In this document: in pieces, positions 34,101 to 36,599 of the stretch
How positions within the stretch are numbered: the first letter of the stretch is position 1
Layout of the letters: each line of letters opens with the position of its first letter
Assembly (NCBI RefSeq): GCF_030035675.1
Contig: NC_084489.1
Span: 82,388,270 to 82,452,269 of the forward strand
DNA from: Rhineura floridana
Lineage: Eukaryota; Chordata; Lepidosauria; Squamata; Rhineuridae
Reading direction: 5' to 3'
Length of the DNA: 64,000 nucleotides
Translations under genes and position numbers: made by a program
Notes under the pieces: generated by a model
What the model was told of the DNA's origin: nothing
What the model saw: the letters and a program-made list of their open reading frames with translations, nothing else
The model's database searches: none

Positions 34101-34489
34101 AAAACGCATAAGCAATGTTCCCTCCCCGCCCTCAAAATCATATCTCAGATTTGAAAAGGGCACTCTGTACATGCTCAGAGAAGCTCTAGCTTCATTTTTT
34201 TCCCCAGGGCACCCTCCGCCAAAGAAGTAAAGGAGGGGCAATGATTCGACATGGGCAGTTTGCAGAAAGCAAGGCAAAAAGAGGGAAGGACAGACGTTGG
34301 GGCAGCGTGGGACCAAAGGAGTCATCACGAGTCAGGAAGGGCGCCAGCAAAAGCAGGGGGGTGGTGAGCCGGAGCCGGCTTTCCCTTCCTCACCTGCGTA
34401 AGCTCCGAGGCGGGCCTGTGCCTGTACATGGAGGGCTCGGGGCTCGGGCGGGCCATGATGCCCGGGGTGCCTTCCCGGCTCGGCAGCAT
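982..34489 (-). CDS. DLEC1: DLEC1 / CFAP81, 24 coding exons, 3' end off window
   Basis: Whole-gene entry; exons are listed separately. The gene runs right to left. The joined exons give 1,088 codons plus two bases with no stop, and align along their length, from memory of the human protein, with DLEC1. Matching stretches include TQDISHLL, the [11 protein letters not shown] motif, [28 protein letters not shown] and LDFGS. Known of the family: DLEC1 is a cilia- and flagella-associated protein (CFAP81) needed for sperm formation and also studied as a silenced tumour suppressor; its body is made of repeated immunoglobulin-like ASH/MSP-type beta domains. Here residues about 79-120 look like a charged coiled coil, and from about 315 onward the sequence has the beta-domain character (repeated G-rich, P-G-x-x turns). 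The N terminus is shorter than the human one as I remember it. About 600 C-terminal residues should lie left of base 1. Confidence 0.95.
1230..1297 (-). mobile_element. LINE 3' tail
   Basis: TATTTTATTAAATTTATATC followed by CCGCCCTTCC and GGAGCCCAGGATGGC is the reverse complement of the common squamate LINE end (...CCTGGGCTCC...GGCGGGATATAAAT). Confidence 0.7.
1744..1955. mobile_element. Tigger/mariner-type MITE
   Basis: Termini CAGTAGGGCCCCACT and AGTGGGGCCCTACTG are inverted repeats of each other and are flanked by TA on both sides (1,742-1,743 and 1,956-1,957), the signature of Tc1/mariner-Tigger elements. 212 bp, no coding capacity, nested in a larger element. Confidence 0.8.
2249..2335. 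mobile_element. Foldback repeat (GCTGCAATCC family)
   Basis: Ends GCTGCAATCCAA and TTGGATTGCAGC are perfect inverses; the middle holds AAGTCCACTTG...CAATGGAACTTACT. Same family as 34,828-34,912. Confidence 0.65.
2738..2782 (+). repeat. (CT)n microsatellite
   Basis: Interrupted CT run with CTGT variants, next to a C-run; shorter CT tracts follow at about 2,877. Confidence 0.85.
3261..3379 (-). CDS. DLEC1: DLEC1 exon 23
   Basis: 119 bases, phase 0 to 2. It reads [20 protein letters not shown] then [19 protein letters not shown], aligning with human EELTHLALPCHVSGMKKPLVLGISGKPQGLQVAITI. Acceptor GTTAG, donor GTAACG. The intron between exons 22 and 23 holds the half-L1 insertion. Confidence 0.93.
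3715..5856 (-). mobile_element. Half-L1 element: 5' leader, ORF1-like frame, 3' tail, no ORF2
   Basis: Flanked by a perfect 19-bp target duplication, GAATACAACCCCAAATCTT at 3,696-3,714 and 5,857-5,875. On the minus strand it begins GACTTCCGGGAAGGGTGACT, has about 725 bp of leader, one open frame (5,129-4,296), about 570 bp of AT-rich 3' sequence with AATAAA (3,741-3,736) and a poly-A tail. There is no reverse-transcriptase frame. This layout resembles the HAL1 (half-L1) elements of mammals, mobilised in trans. It sits in the DLEC1 intron between exons 23 and 22, antisense to nothing: it has the same orientation as the gene. Confidence 0.8.
4296..5129 (-). CDS. L1 ORF1-like protein of the half-L1 element
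   Basis: 277-codon open frame; a second ATG at 5,102 ([20 protein letters not shown]) is the likelier start. Residues about 10-60 are a charged, heptad-like coiled coil, as in L1 ORF1. The middle carries duplicated blocks ([13 protein letters not shown]). The end has [20 protein letters not shown] and EVIPIRLL, resembling the C-terminal part of lizard L1 ORF1 as I remember it. In L1 this protein binds RNA as a trimer. Uninterrupted, so young or recently active; function as an RNA-binding protein is inferred. Confidence 0.65.
   Translation of the reverse strand: MVFLYFSFKMAIKKVAEKLEITMFQKIMDEIEITKQNLRQGCKELKIELSKMKQEIKDIGVPVREVTLEGVPVREETPEIGTNVEQEKDLESMDFRNKIYCLETQEIKDIGVLVREETLETGTGVPVREETLETGTGVPVREEIPEIGTNVEQEQDLESMDFRNKIYCLELNVISEEINEDSRDKVINGMDNLLDWNDVMEPNIEKIYGINCSHVTMEKLSRDDPVYFEKKNRDMILQQYFSNLFRMDGKKIFGIEVIPIRLLLYDYGFDSKIIMEY
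6100..6328 (-). other. DLEC1 intron 22-23 proximal part, nothing recognised
   Basis: AT-rich unique-looking sequence between exon 22 and the half-L1. No feature seen. Confidence 0.5.
6329..6439 (-). CDS. DLEC1: DLEC1 exon 22
   Basis: 111 bases, phase 0 to 0. It reads [20 protein letters not shown] then [17 protein letters not shown], matching human LLGHQAEFCMVTVSPKHGLLGPSEECQLKLEL. Acceptor GACAG, donor GTCAGT. Confidence 0.94.
6526..6676 (-). CDS. DLEC1: DLEC1 exon 21
   Basis: 151 bases, phase 2 to 0. It reads (S)[40 protein letters not shown] and [10 protein letters not shown]. Matches human YLPVYAEVQKPHVYLQSSQVEV and INGTLLPTQFHWGK. Acceptor TTCCAG, donor GTCAGT. Confidence 0.96.
7178..7317 (-). 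CDS. DLEC1: DLEC1 exon 20
   Basis: 140 bases, phase 0 to 2. It reads [20 protein letters not shown], then [14 protein letters not shown]. Matches human SPFDIEPSSGQLHSLGEC and LETVLELEVENGAW. Acceptor CTGCAG, donor GTGAGG. Its phase selects it over a chance look-alike frame at about 6,690-6,850. Confidence 0.95.
7508..7666 (-). CDS. DLEC1: DLEC1 exon 19
   Basis: 159 bases, phase 0 to 0. It reads [40 protein letters not shown] and [13 protein letters not shown]. Aligns with human GPALIINVSALQFGLLRLGQK and NVSQLPATWRMKESP. Acceptor CCTAG, donor GTAAGT. Confidence 0.95.
7926..8105 (-). mobile_element. CORE/MIR-like tRNA-derived SINE
   Basis: Reverse complement carries a tRNA-like head (TAGTGGTTAAGGTG, B box GGTTCGAATCC) followed by the MIR-type core (GTGACCTTGGGCCAGTCACT) and a tail GTCGGAATCGACTTGAAGGC. 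Confidence 0.85.
8592..8928. mobile_element. Foldback hAT-type MITE
   Basis: 337 bp, almost wholly palindromic: TAGGGTTGCCAGGTTCAGGG at left is inverted at the right end, and both arms share AAGATACAG and AGAATTCCACCTTGTGG blocks. Flanked by the 8-bp target duplication CTTAATAT (8,584-8,591 and 8,929-8,936), the hAT hallmark. No coding capacity. Lies in the DLEC1 intron between exons 19 and 18. Confidence 0.88.
9166..9262 (-). mobile_element. tRNA-Ala-derived SINE, fragment
   Basis: Reverse complement shows GGCCGCAGCTCAGTGAGAGA, GCACCTGCTTTGCACGCAGA and the AGGCCTTC...CCTGGAG body of the family whose best copies are at 27,327 and 52,030. Confidence 0.7.
9363..9525. mobile_element. Foldback hAT MITE (CAGTGGAG family)
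   Basis: 163 bp; arms ACTGGAGCAGTGAATCC and GGATTCACTGCTCCAGT are perfect inverses around paired CAAGAAGCTGTC blocks. Flanks CATTTCAA and CATGTCAG are a decayed 8-bp duplication (6 of 8). A sister copy lies at 52,810-52,976. Confidence 0.75.
9678..9808 (-). CDS. DLEC1: DLEC1 exon 18
   Basis: 131 bases, phase 1 to 0. It reads (G)[20 protein letters not shown], then [20 protein letters not shown] and DFK. Matches human DFELNFTGGVPGPTSQDLLCEI and PVVLHIEAVFK. Acceptor TTTTAG... resolved as CTTTAG, donor GTGGGA. Confidence 0.95.
10483..10576 (-). CDS. DLEC1: DLEC1 exon 17
   Basis: 94 bases, phase 0 to 1. It reads [20 protein letters not shown] then [11 protein letters not shown], matching human MWNNSKSPIRYLWGKISDCHIIEVEPGTG. 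Acceptor TTCTAG, donor GTAAAC. Confidence 0.95.
10996..11433. mobile_element. Foldback hAT MITE (CAGGGCCGG ends)
   Basis: 438 bp; CAGGGCCGGTTCT at left and AGCCGGCCCTG at right. Long internal arms pair (CGTGGCCGCCATCTTCATTA against GATGGCGGCCACGG). Flanks TCTATACT and TCTATACA are an 8-bp duplication with one mismatch. Open frames in it on both strands are palindrome artefacts. Confidence 0.8.
11934..12105 (-). CDS. DLEC1: DLEC1 exon 16 ([16 protein letters not shown])
   Basis: 172 bases, phase 2 to 0. It reads (L)[40 protein letters not shown] and [17 protein letters not shown]. This is among the best conserved parts (human LLEPYALIIPGENYIGINVKKAFK). Acceptor ATGCAG, donor GTATGT. Confidence 0.97.
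12955..13136 (+). mobile_element. Dispersed repeat, GGATGCTGGACTAGATGGGC family
   Basis: Shares GGATGCTGGACTAGATGGGC and CTGATCCAGCAGGCTCTTCT with copies at 24,062, 39,136, 48,735 and 51,702. Class not settled; ends in CTTATGTTCTTATG. Confidence 0.75.
13137..13365 (-). mobile_element. LINE 3' region fragment
   Basis: AT-rich TTAAAA tract followed by AAAAGGCTTGTTGAAAGAGG and AGTCTTCAAAAGGCGCCGAA, the reverse of a common squamate LINE 3' end; parallel copy at 49,497-49,830. Confidence 0.65.
13683..13741 (-). CDS. DLEC1: DLEC1 exon 15 (59-base exon)
   Basis: 59 bases, phase 0 to 2. It reads [19 protein letters not shown], aligning with human LRDFHSVLQMVLEEVPEPV. Acceptor TTACAG after a strong pyrimidine tract, donor GTAAGT. 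Confidence 0.93.
14899..15091 (-). CDS. DLEC1: DLEC1 exon 14 ([12 protein letters not shown] motif)
   Basis: 193 bases, phase 2 to 0. It reads (T)[40 protein letters not shown] and FTLTFFPKK. The [12 protein letters not shown] string is identical to the human one. Acceptor TTTTAG... wait-free reading is GTTTAG, donor GTACAG. Confidence 0.96.
15270..15955 (+). mobile_element. Possible retroelement remnant (LTR-like end)
   Basis: Holds a proline/serine-rich open stretch and ends with ATTAAAGAC and a CTTGTTCGTGACTTACTTCA tail that resembles the end of an LTR. No family could be named and no flanking duplication was found. Treated as a fossil. Confidence 0.3.
15960..17120. other. DLEC1 intron, no feature recognised
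   Basis: Mixed sequence between exons 14 and 13; a short (CA)n at about 16,677 and a region rich in GTGTG/CACAC words. Nothing else supported. Confidence 0.5.
17131..17265 (-). mobile_element. tRNA-Ala-derived SINE
   Basis: Reverse complement has GTGTAGCTCAGTGGCC, GCACCTGCTTTGCTTGCAGA and GGTTCAATCCTTGACAT. Confidence 0.7.
17393..17580 (+). mobile_element. CORE/MIR-like tRNA-derived SINE
   Basis: GTGTGGTGTAGTGGTTAAGG, GGATTCGAATCCCCACACAG, then the CORE text GTGACCGTGGGCCAGTCACT and the tail GAATACCGTTTACCATGAAA. Confidence 0.85.
18067..18229 (-). CDS. DLEC1: DLEC1 exon 13
   Basis: 163 bases, phase 1 to 2. It reads (G)[20 protein letters not shown], then [20 protein letters not shown] and [11 protein letters not shown]. 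Matches human [36 protein letters not shown]. Acceptor CTCCAG, donor GTATGT. Confidence 0.96.
18418..18520 (+). mobile_element. Foldback MITE fragment (CAACTCCCATCA family)
   Basis: GATGGGGAAGCTGTGGTCCT, CTCCAAGTCCCATCA and GCATGGCCGATAATCAGGGA are half of a common foldback element; other copies are at 21,561, 24,700, 32,073, 40,215, 48,566, 56,205 and 60,022. Confidence 0.7.
18808..18905 (+). mobile_element. CR1-type LINE fragment
   Basis: TTTAGCCTGGAGAAGAGAAG, ACTGAGGGGAGATATAATAG and CACTCTTCAAGTACATGAAA are the conserved text of amniote CR1 3' regions. Confidence 0.75.
19421..19511 (-). CDS. DLEC1: DLEC1 exon 12
   Basis: 91 bases, phase 0 to 1. It reads [20 protein letters not shown] then [10 protein letters not shown], aligning with human [29 protein letters not shown]. 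Found by phase and motif (I-CDNCQ) because it is too short to show as an open frame. Acceptor TTTCAG, donor GTTTGC. Confidence 0.93.
20478..21085 (+). mobile_element. CR1/L2-type LINE, 3' end of ORF2 and tail
   Basis: Codes [18 protein letters not shown]-like text and [29 protein letters not shown], the C-terminal signature of Jockey-superfamily (CR1/L2) ORF2. Ends with CCGCCCAGAGAGCTTCGGCT, GGGCGGTATACAAGTGCAAT and AATAAATAAATAAA. 5'-truncated and interrupted. Confidence 0.85.
21721..22130 (-). mobile_element. Putative solo LTR (retrovirus-like), fossil
   Basis: About 410 bp with TG...CA-like limits. On the minus strand it has a polyadenylation-like stretch in its second half, as in the R region of an LTR. 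A related fragment is at 511-720. No internal genes. Ends approximate and no clear target duplication. Confidence 0.45.
22479..22605 (+). mobile_element. RTE/SINE-tail fragment
   Basis: GCCTCCAAGTCGATTATGAC, TTATGGCAACCCTATGAATC and CTGTTCAGATCTTGTAAG recur at 49,888-50,000. Confidence 0.6.
22671..22763 (-). CDS. DLEC1: DLEC1 exon 11
   Basis: 93 bases, phase 0 to 0. It reads [20 protein letters not shown] then [11 protein letters not shown], matching human [25 protein letters not shown]. Acceptor GCTAAG, donor GTCAGT. Confidence 0.96.
22898..23034 (-). CDS. DLEC1: DLEC1 exon 10
   Basis: 137 bases, phase 1 to 0. It reads (L)[20 protein letters not shown], then [20 protein letters not shown] and PPHFR. 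Matches human [20 protein letters not shown] and GRFCIMPKTSWPP. Acceptor CTGCAG, donor GTAAGT. Confidence 0.96.
23775..24045 (+). mobile_element. Two tRNA-Ala-derived SINEs, head to head
   Basis: Plus copy begins GGGCCATAGCTCAGTGGTAG, with GCATGCAGAAGGTCCCAGG and TTCAATCCCCGGCATCTCC, close to a tRNA-Ala (TGC) gene; from about 23,930 a second copy runs on the minus strand to about 24,045. Confidence 0.85.
24062..24165 (+). mobile_element. Dispersed repeat, GGACGCTGGACTAGATGG family, fragment
   Basis: GGCTTCTCCCAGAGGCATCT and ACAGGACGCTGGACTAGATG match the 12,955 copy. Confidence 0.65.
24280..24453 (-). CDS. DLEC1: DLEC1 exon 9 (first beta domain)
   Basis: 174 bases, phase 1 to 1. It reads (G)[20 protein letters not shown], then [18 protein letters not shown] and GRRPPPILT. 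The pattern (APGM..Y.V.F.P) is that of an ASH/MSP-type Ig domain. The donor GTGAGT, one step beyond an alternative GTGTGA, is chosen because it keeps the T-L junction into exon 10. Confidence 0.95.
24700..24832. mobile_element. Foldback MITE (CAACTCCCATCA family), nearly whole
   Basis: CCTTCCAGATGTTTTCAACT, ACAACTCCCATTAG and the inverted GATGGGAGTTGTAGTCCAAA, CGTCTGGAGG form a hairpin of about 120 bp. Confidence 0.75.
25133..25320 (+). mobile_element. LINE 3' tail
   Basis: TTTTTAAGATG-rich stretch, then GCCACCCTGGGCTCCTTCTG, GGAGGAAGGG and AATCTAATAATAAAAG; same tail at 43,228. Confidence 0.75.
25745..25832 (-). CDS. DLEC1: DLEC1 exon 8
   Basis: 88 bases, phase 0 to 1. It reads [20 protein letters not shown] then ASPAFSIGL, aligning with human [29 protein letters not shown]. 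It is too short to stand out as an open frame and was found by following the gene. Acceptor TTGTAG, donor GTGAGT. Confidence 0.95.
26437..26518 (-). CDS. DLEC1: DLEC1 exon 7
   Basis: 82 bases, phase 2 to 0. It reads (S)[17 protein letters not shown] then [10 protein letters not shown], matching human [22 protein letters not shown]. Acceptor TTTCAG, donor GTAAGA. Confidence 0.95.
26775..27000 (+). mobile_element. CORE/MIR-like SINE, nearly full length
   Basis: Head TAGTGGTTAAAGTGTTGGAC and GGTTCAAATCCCCATACAGC; core CTTGGACCAGCCACTGCCTC; tail GGTTGCCATCAGTCGGAATC, GACTTGAAGGCAGTCCATTT. Confidence 0.9.
27327..27516 (-). mobile_element. tRNA-Ala-derived SINE, full length
   Basis: Reverse complement begins with a tRNA-Ala-like head (AGCTGAGTGGTAGAGCATCT, GCTTTGCATGCAGAAGGTCC, GGTTCAACCCCCAGCATCTC) and ends TATAAGGCAGCTTCCTATGT. 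Confidence 0.9.
27894..28117 (-). CDS. DLEC1: DLEC1 exon 6 ([11 protein letters not shown] motif)
   Basis: 224 bases, phase 0 to 2. It begins [20 protein letters not shown] and contains [14 protein letters not shown] followed by GGKSLILP, the most recognisable DLEC1 signature (human [25 protein letters not shown]). Acceptor TGTCAG, donor GTAACT. Confidence 0.96.
28200..30040. other. DLEC1 intron 5-6, mostly unrecognised
   Basis: AT-rich. Contains three GGGGTT units at about 28,526-28,545 and pieces of the ATTGAAATCAATGG foldback family at about 29,410 and 29,690-29,790. No gene seen. Confidence 0.5.
30043..30242 (-). CDS. DLEC1: DLEC1 exon 5
   Basis: 200 bases, phase 1 to 0. It reads [20 protein letters not shown] through [14 protein letters not shown]. 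This serine-rich linker is poorly conserved against human, but both splice sites (TTGCAG acceptor, GTACCT donor) and both phases fit the neighbouring exons. Confidence 0.85.
30600..30957 (+). mobile_element. CR1/L2-type LINE 3' end, degraded
   Basis: GGGCCTTCTCAATGGTGACA, CCTAGGCTATGGAACTCTCC, then GGCAGGATATAAATATGTTA and AATAAATAAATAA, paralleling the 3' parts at 20,790 and 55,440. Confidence 0.65.
31368..31478 (-). CDS. DLEC1: DLEC1 exon 4
   Basis: 111 bases, phase 1 to 1. The split valine codon joins exon 3 as [22 protein letters not shown], then [23 protein letters not shown] and the PEDY motif match human DLEC1 and fix the acceptor at TCGTAG rather than the weaker downstream CTTCAG. 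Confidence 0.92.
31872..32028 (-). CDS. DLEC1: DLEC1 exon 3 (coiled-coil segment)
   Basis: 157 bases, enters phase 0 and leaves phase 1. It reads [20 protein letters not shown] and on to YSHLTLPP. Charged, heptad-like composition suggests a coiled coil; [18 protein letters not shown] matches human LDEFEMLERHITQAQARA. Acceptor CAG, donor GTGGGG. Confidence 0.95.
32073..32197. mobile_element. Foldback MITE (CAACTCCCATCA family)
   Basis: Divergent copy with CTACAGATATTTTGGATTAC and the inverted AATTCAAAACATCTCGACGA. Confidence 0.55.
32395..32830 (-). mobile_element. CORE-SINEs with LINE tail, tandem copies
   Basis: Reverse complement shows heads with TAGTGGTTAGAGTG and GGTTCAAATCCCCACTCGG, core text GTGACCTAGAGCTAGTCAC, and tail CTTGAGCTCCTTGGAGGAAA. 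Two partial copies adjoin. Confidence 0.7.
33033..33173 (-). CDS. DLEC1: DLEC1 exon 2
   Basis: 141 bases, phase 0 to 0. It reads [20 protein letters not shown] through [11 protein letters not shown], a close match to human DLEC1 residues after RTQ. Acceptor TAG, donor GTAAAC. Confidence 0.95.
34394..34489 (-). CDS. DLEC1: DLEC1 exon 1 (start codon)
   Basis: Codes 32 residues from the ATG at 34,489 ([10 protein letters not shown]...) to ...PASELTQ, then donor GTGAGG; ends in phase 0. A second in-frame ATG lies at 34,456 (MARPSPEPS) and a third at 34,429. An upstream in-frame ATG at 34,597 would read through the promoter inverted repeat, so it is unlikely. The RPASELTQ end aligns with human RPSSLRTQ just before DISHLL. 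Which ATG is used is uncertain. Confidence 0.8.
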
Positions 34490-34640
34490 CTTCCCGCAGC
34501 AAAATTTTCCTCCGTTGCTAAGGGCCCATTTTCGTCGACCAAGACGCCGATCCCTTAGCAACGGCGGCTTCCGGTCTCCCCCCCCCGCCTCTCTCAACTG
34601 AGGGGCGGGGCCAGGCAGAGTTTCACCAATGTCTCGCTGA
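34490..34640 (-). promoter_or_regulatory. DLEC1: DLEC1 promoter and 5' leader
   Basis: GC-rich, repeat-free stretch immediately upstream of the DLEC1 start. Visible elements: a perfect inverted pair of GTTGCTA-type half sites (34,512-34,564), an ETS-like CTTCCGG at about 34,568, a C-tract, GGGGCGGGGC (GC box) at about 34,601, and a CCAAT box (CACCAATG) at about 34,626. No TATA box is evident. The transcription start cannot be placed from sequence alone. Confidence 0.7.
34512..34564. promoter_or_regulatory. RFX/X-box-like inverted repeat
   Basis: CCGTTGCTAAGGG at 34,512-34,524 and its exact reverse complement CCCTTAGCAACGG at 34,552-34,564, separated by 27 bases. GTTGCTA is the half-site of the X-box bound by RFX factors, which switch on ciliary genes. 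Each arm is one half site rather than a compact 14-bp X-box, so RFX binding is inference; the position, 23 bases upstream of the first ATG of a ciliary gene, is supportive. Confidence 0.6.
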
Positions 34641-34827
34641 GTCCCGGGACCTACTATCAGCGTCAGGACTGAGCTTTGTGTTGTTCCTTACACACGCACG
34701 CATGCACACCCCCTTGTGTACTGTAGCCATTTAAAGCAGCTGAAACAAAAAGGGCTGTCTCTGGGCGTGCGCAGAGTGCTCTTCCTCTCATCGATCCCCC
34801 GCCCTCCCCAGTGTATCTGAGATGTAT

Positions 34828-34912
34828 AGCTCAATCCTGTCCATTACTTGAGAATCGGCCCCCCTCTATTCAGTGGGGCTTACTCACAAGTAAAAGTACA
34901 TAGGATTGAGCT
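34828..34912. mobile_element. Foldback repeat with perfect 11-bp ends
   Basis: AGCTCAATCCT at 34,828 and AGGATTGAGCT ending at 34,912 are perfect inverses; interior has ATTCAGTGGGGCTTACTC. Lies about 330 bp upstream of the DLEC1 start. Relatives at 2,249, 17,855, 25,366, 41,405 and 54,205. Confidence 0.75.
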
Positions 34913-35113
34913 TTTCCTTTTTATGTATTTATTTTAAGGGCAGTGGGTGGGGAAAGTGTCAGCGCCTCTCTCTTAAGCCAGGAGGAGAGAGCAACTAATC
35001 CTGCTAATGGGATGAGCGATGGGGAGGGGAATGGTAAGTGTCTCCCCTTTGAGACTTTCAGTGCATAAGAAGAAAAAAATGGTGGATCTGGCCAAAGATC
35101 CATCTAGTCCAGC

Positions 35114-35118
<5 letters not shown>

Positions 35119-35157
<39 letters not shown>
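35119..35157 (+). repeat. (CT)n/(CA)n microsatellite
   Basis: CTCTCT run followed by CACACACA. Confidence 0.95.
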
Positions 35158-35158
<1 letters not shown>

Positions 35159-35734
35159 CCAAATTCCTGCTTTTTAACCATCCATTGGGTTGGCTCAATA
35201 AAACCCAAGAGAAAACTGTTATTTTGTCATCTCAAAGGAATGTCACATTTCAGGATGCTGGGCAATTCCGATCCAGGAGATGTTCCCTGCTGGGTGAACT
35301 TCCCACACACACCCATCAAGAGCGAGATTCTCAACATTTTTGCAATGCTAAAGAAAACTCTGAAGTGTCGCAAATGTCAAAGCCAGGAGGGGGATGGAAC
35401 CCCTTGTGGGGCTGACAGAATGGCTGGGATGAGCTGGTTTAGCTTGATGAACCACAAGCTATGTGCAGCAATTAAAGTGGGGGCAAAGGCTGTAACAAGG
35501 TCACAGGCATTTTCATGCAAAAATGCACTCCTTCCATGGATGCAATCACTACTTACTCTCTCATTATTTCTGATTTGTTATTCCATAAAGCAGTCTTTGC
35601 CAACCTGGCGTCCTCCAGCTGTTGGCAAAGGCTTCCATAAAGGAGGTATTACTGGCTTTGATCTATCTTAGCTTGAAAATTTGTTTTCATTTCCCAAGAA
35701 CAATAAAGGACTTCTCTTCATTTGCTTATTTATT

Positions 35735-35965
35735 TTATATTTATTTATTGTTACATATATCTCCTGCCTTTCCTCCAAGGAGCTCGAGGTGGTGTACAAA
35801 CATGATTCCCCTCTCCCAATTTTATCCTTACGACAAGCCTGTGAGGTAGATTAGTCTAGAAACAGTAACTGATCCAAGGTCACCCAGTGAGCTTCATGGC
35901 TAAGCGGGGATTTGAACCCTGGTCTCCCGGGTCCCAGTCCAATACTCTAACCACTACACCGGAGT
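35735..35965 (-). mobile_element. CORE-SINE with LINE tail
   Basis: Reverse complement: TAGTGGTTAGAGTATTGGAC, GGTTTGAACCAGGG-like B box, GGTCACCCAGTGAGC core in plus, and tail CTCCAAGGAGCTCGAGGTGG. Confidence 0.75.
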
Positions 35966-36045
35966 GGCTCATTGGTGTAGATTGCTTGCCGGTTTAACGT
36001 TGGGGCCCTCCAGACTGGTTTCCTTTGGGGGGGGTATTCTAGTGC

Positions 36046-36315
36046 ATTAGTAGTGGATTTATACTGGACTGTCCATACATCATTCTGCTTTATTAGTTTT
36101 TCTGCTATGCATTCACGATGTTATCACATTATTGTAGTCTGGAGGGGCACTCTTGCACTATAGCACAGTAAACGTGGACCCCCCCCCAACATTTGTGGTA
36201 TAAAGCTATGGGACATGCACTGATTGGAAGCGAAGCAGTATGTTCACCCTGAAACTTTTGCAGACGCATTGAATGTGGGATTGCATATAACCGCCCTGAT
36301 CCCATAATGAGCACA
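36046..36315. mobile_element. Dispersed repeat shared with 49,998-50,120
   Basis: TAGTGGATTTATACTGGACT and CATACATCATTCTGCTTTAT recur there. Probably a non-autonomous DNA transposon; class unknown. Confidence 0.5.
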
Positions 36316-36599
36316 AATCATAAAAGCACAATAAAAAGGGTGTCTGCAGAGGTATATTTAAAAACGCTTAATTTCTACCTGTGTGCAGCAGCATTTGATG
36401 ATTGTGCTTACAATTATTTCACATCCCATCCTTTCTCCAAGCAGCTCCGAAGAGTGCACATGGTCTCCTTGTTGACCTGCACAACCATCTTGTGTGGTAG
36501 GCTATGTTAAGAGACAGGGACTGGCTTCCCAGTCACCTTCATGGCTGAGTAGGGCTTTGAACCTAAGCATCCCCTGTCTAAGGGTAGAAACACACGATT

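Noticed and set aside
33897-34328. 143-codon minus-strand frame just downstream of DLEC1 exon 1
   Set aside because: It lies in intron 1, has no DLEC1 similarity and is built from two similar repeated segments.
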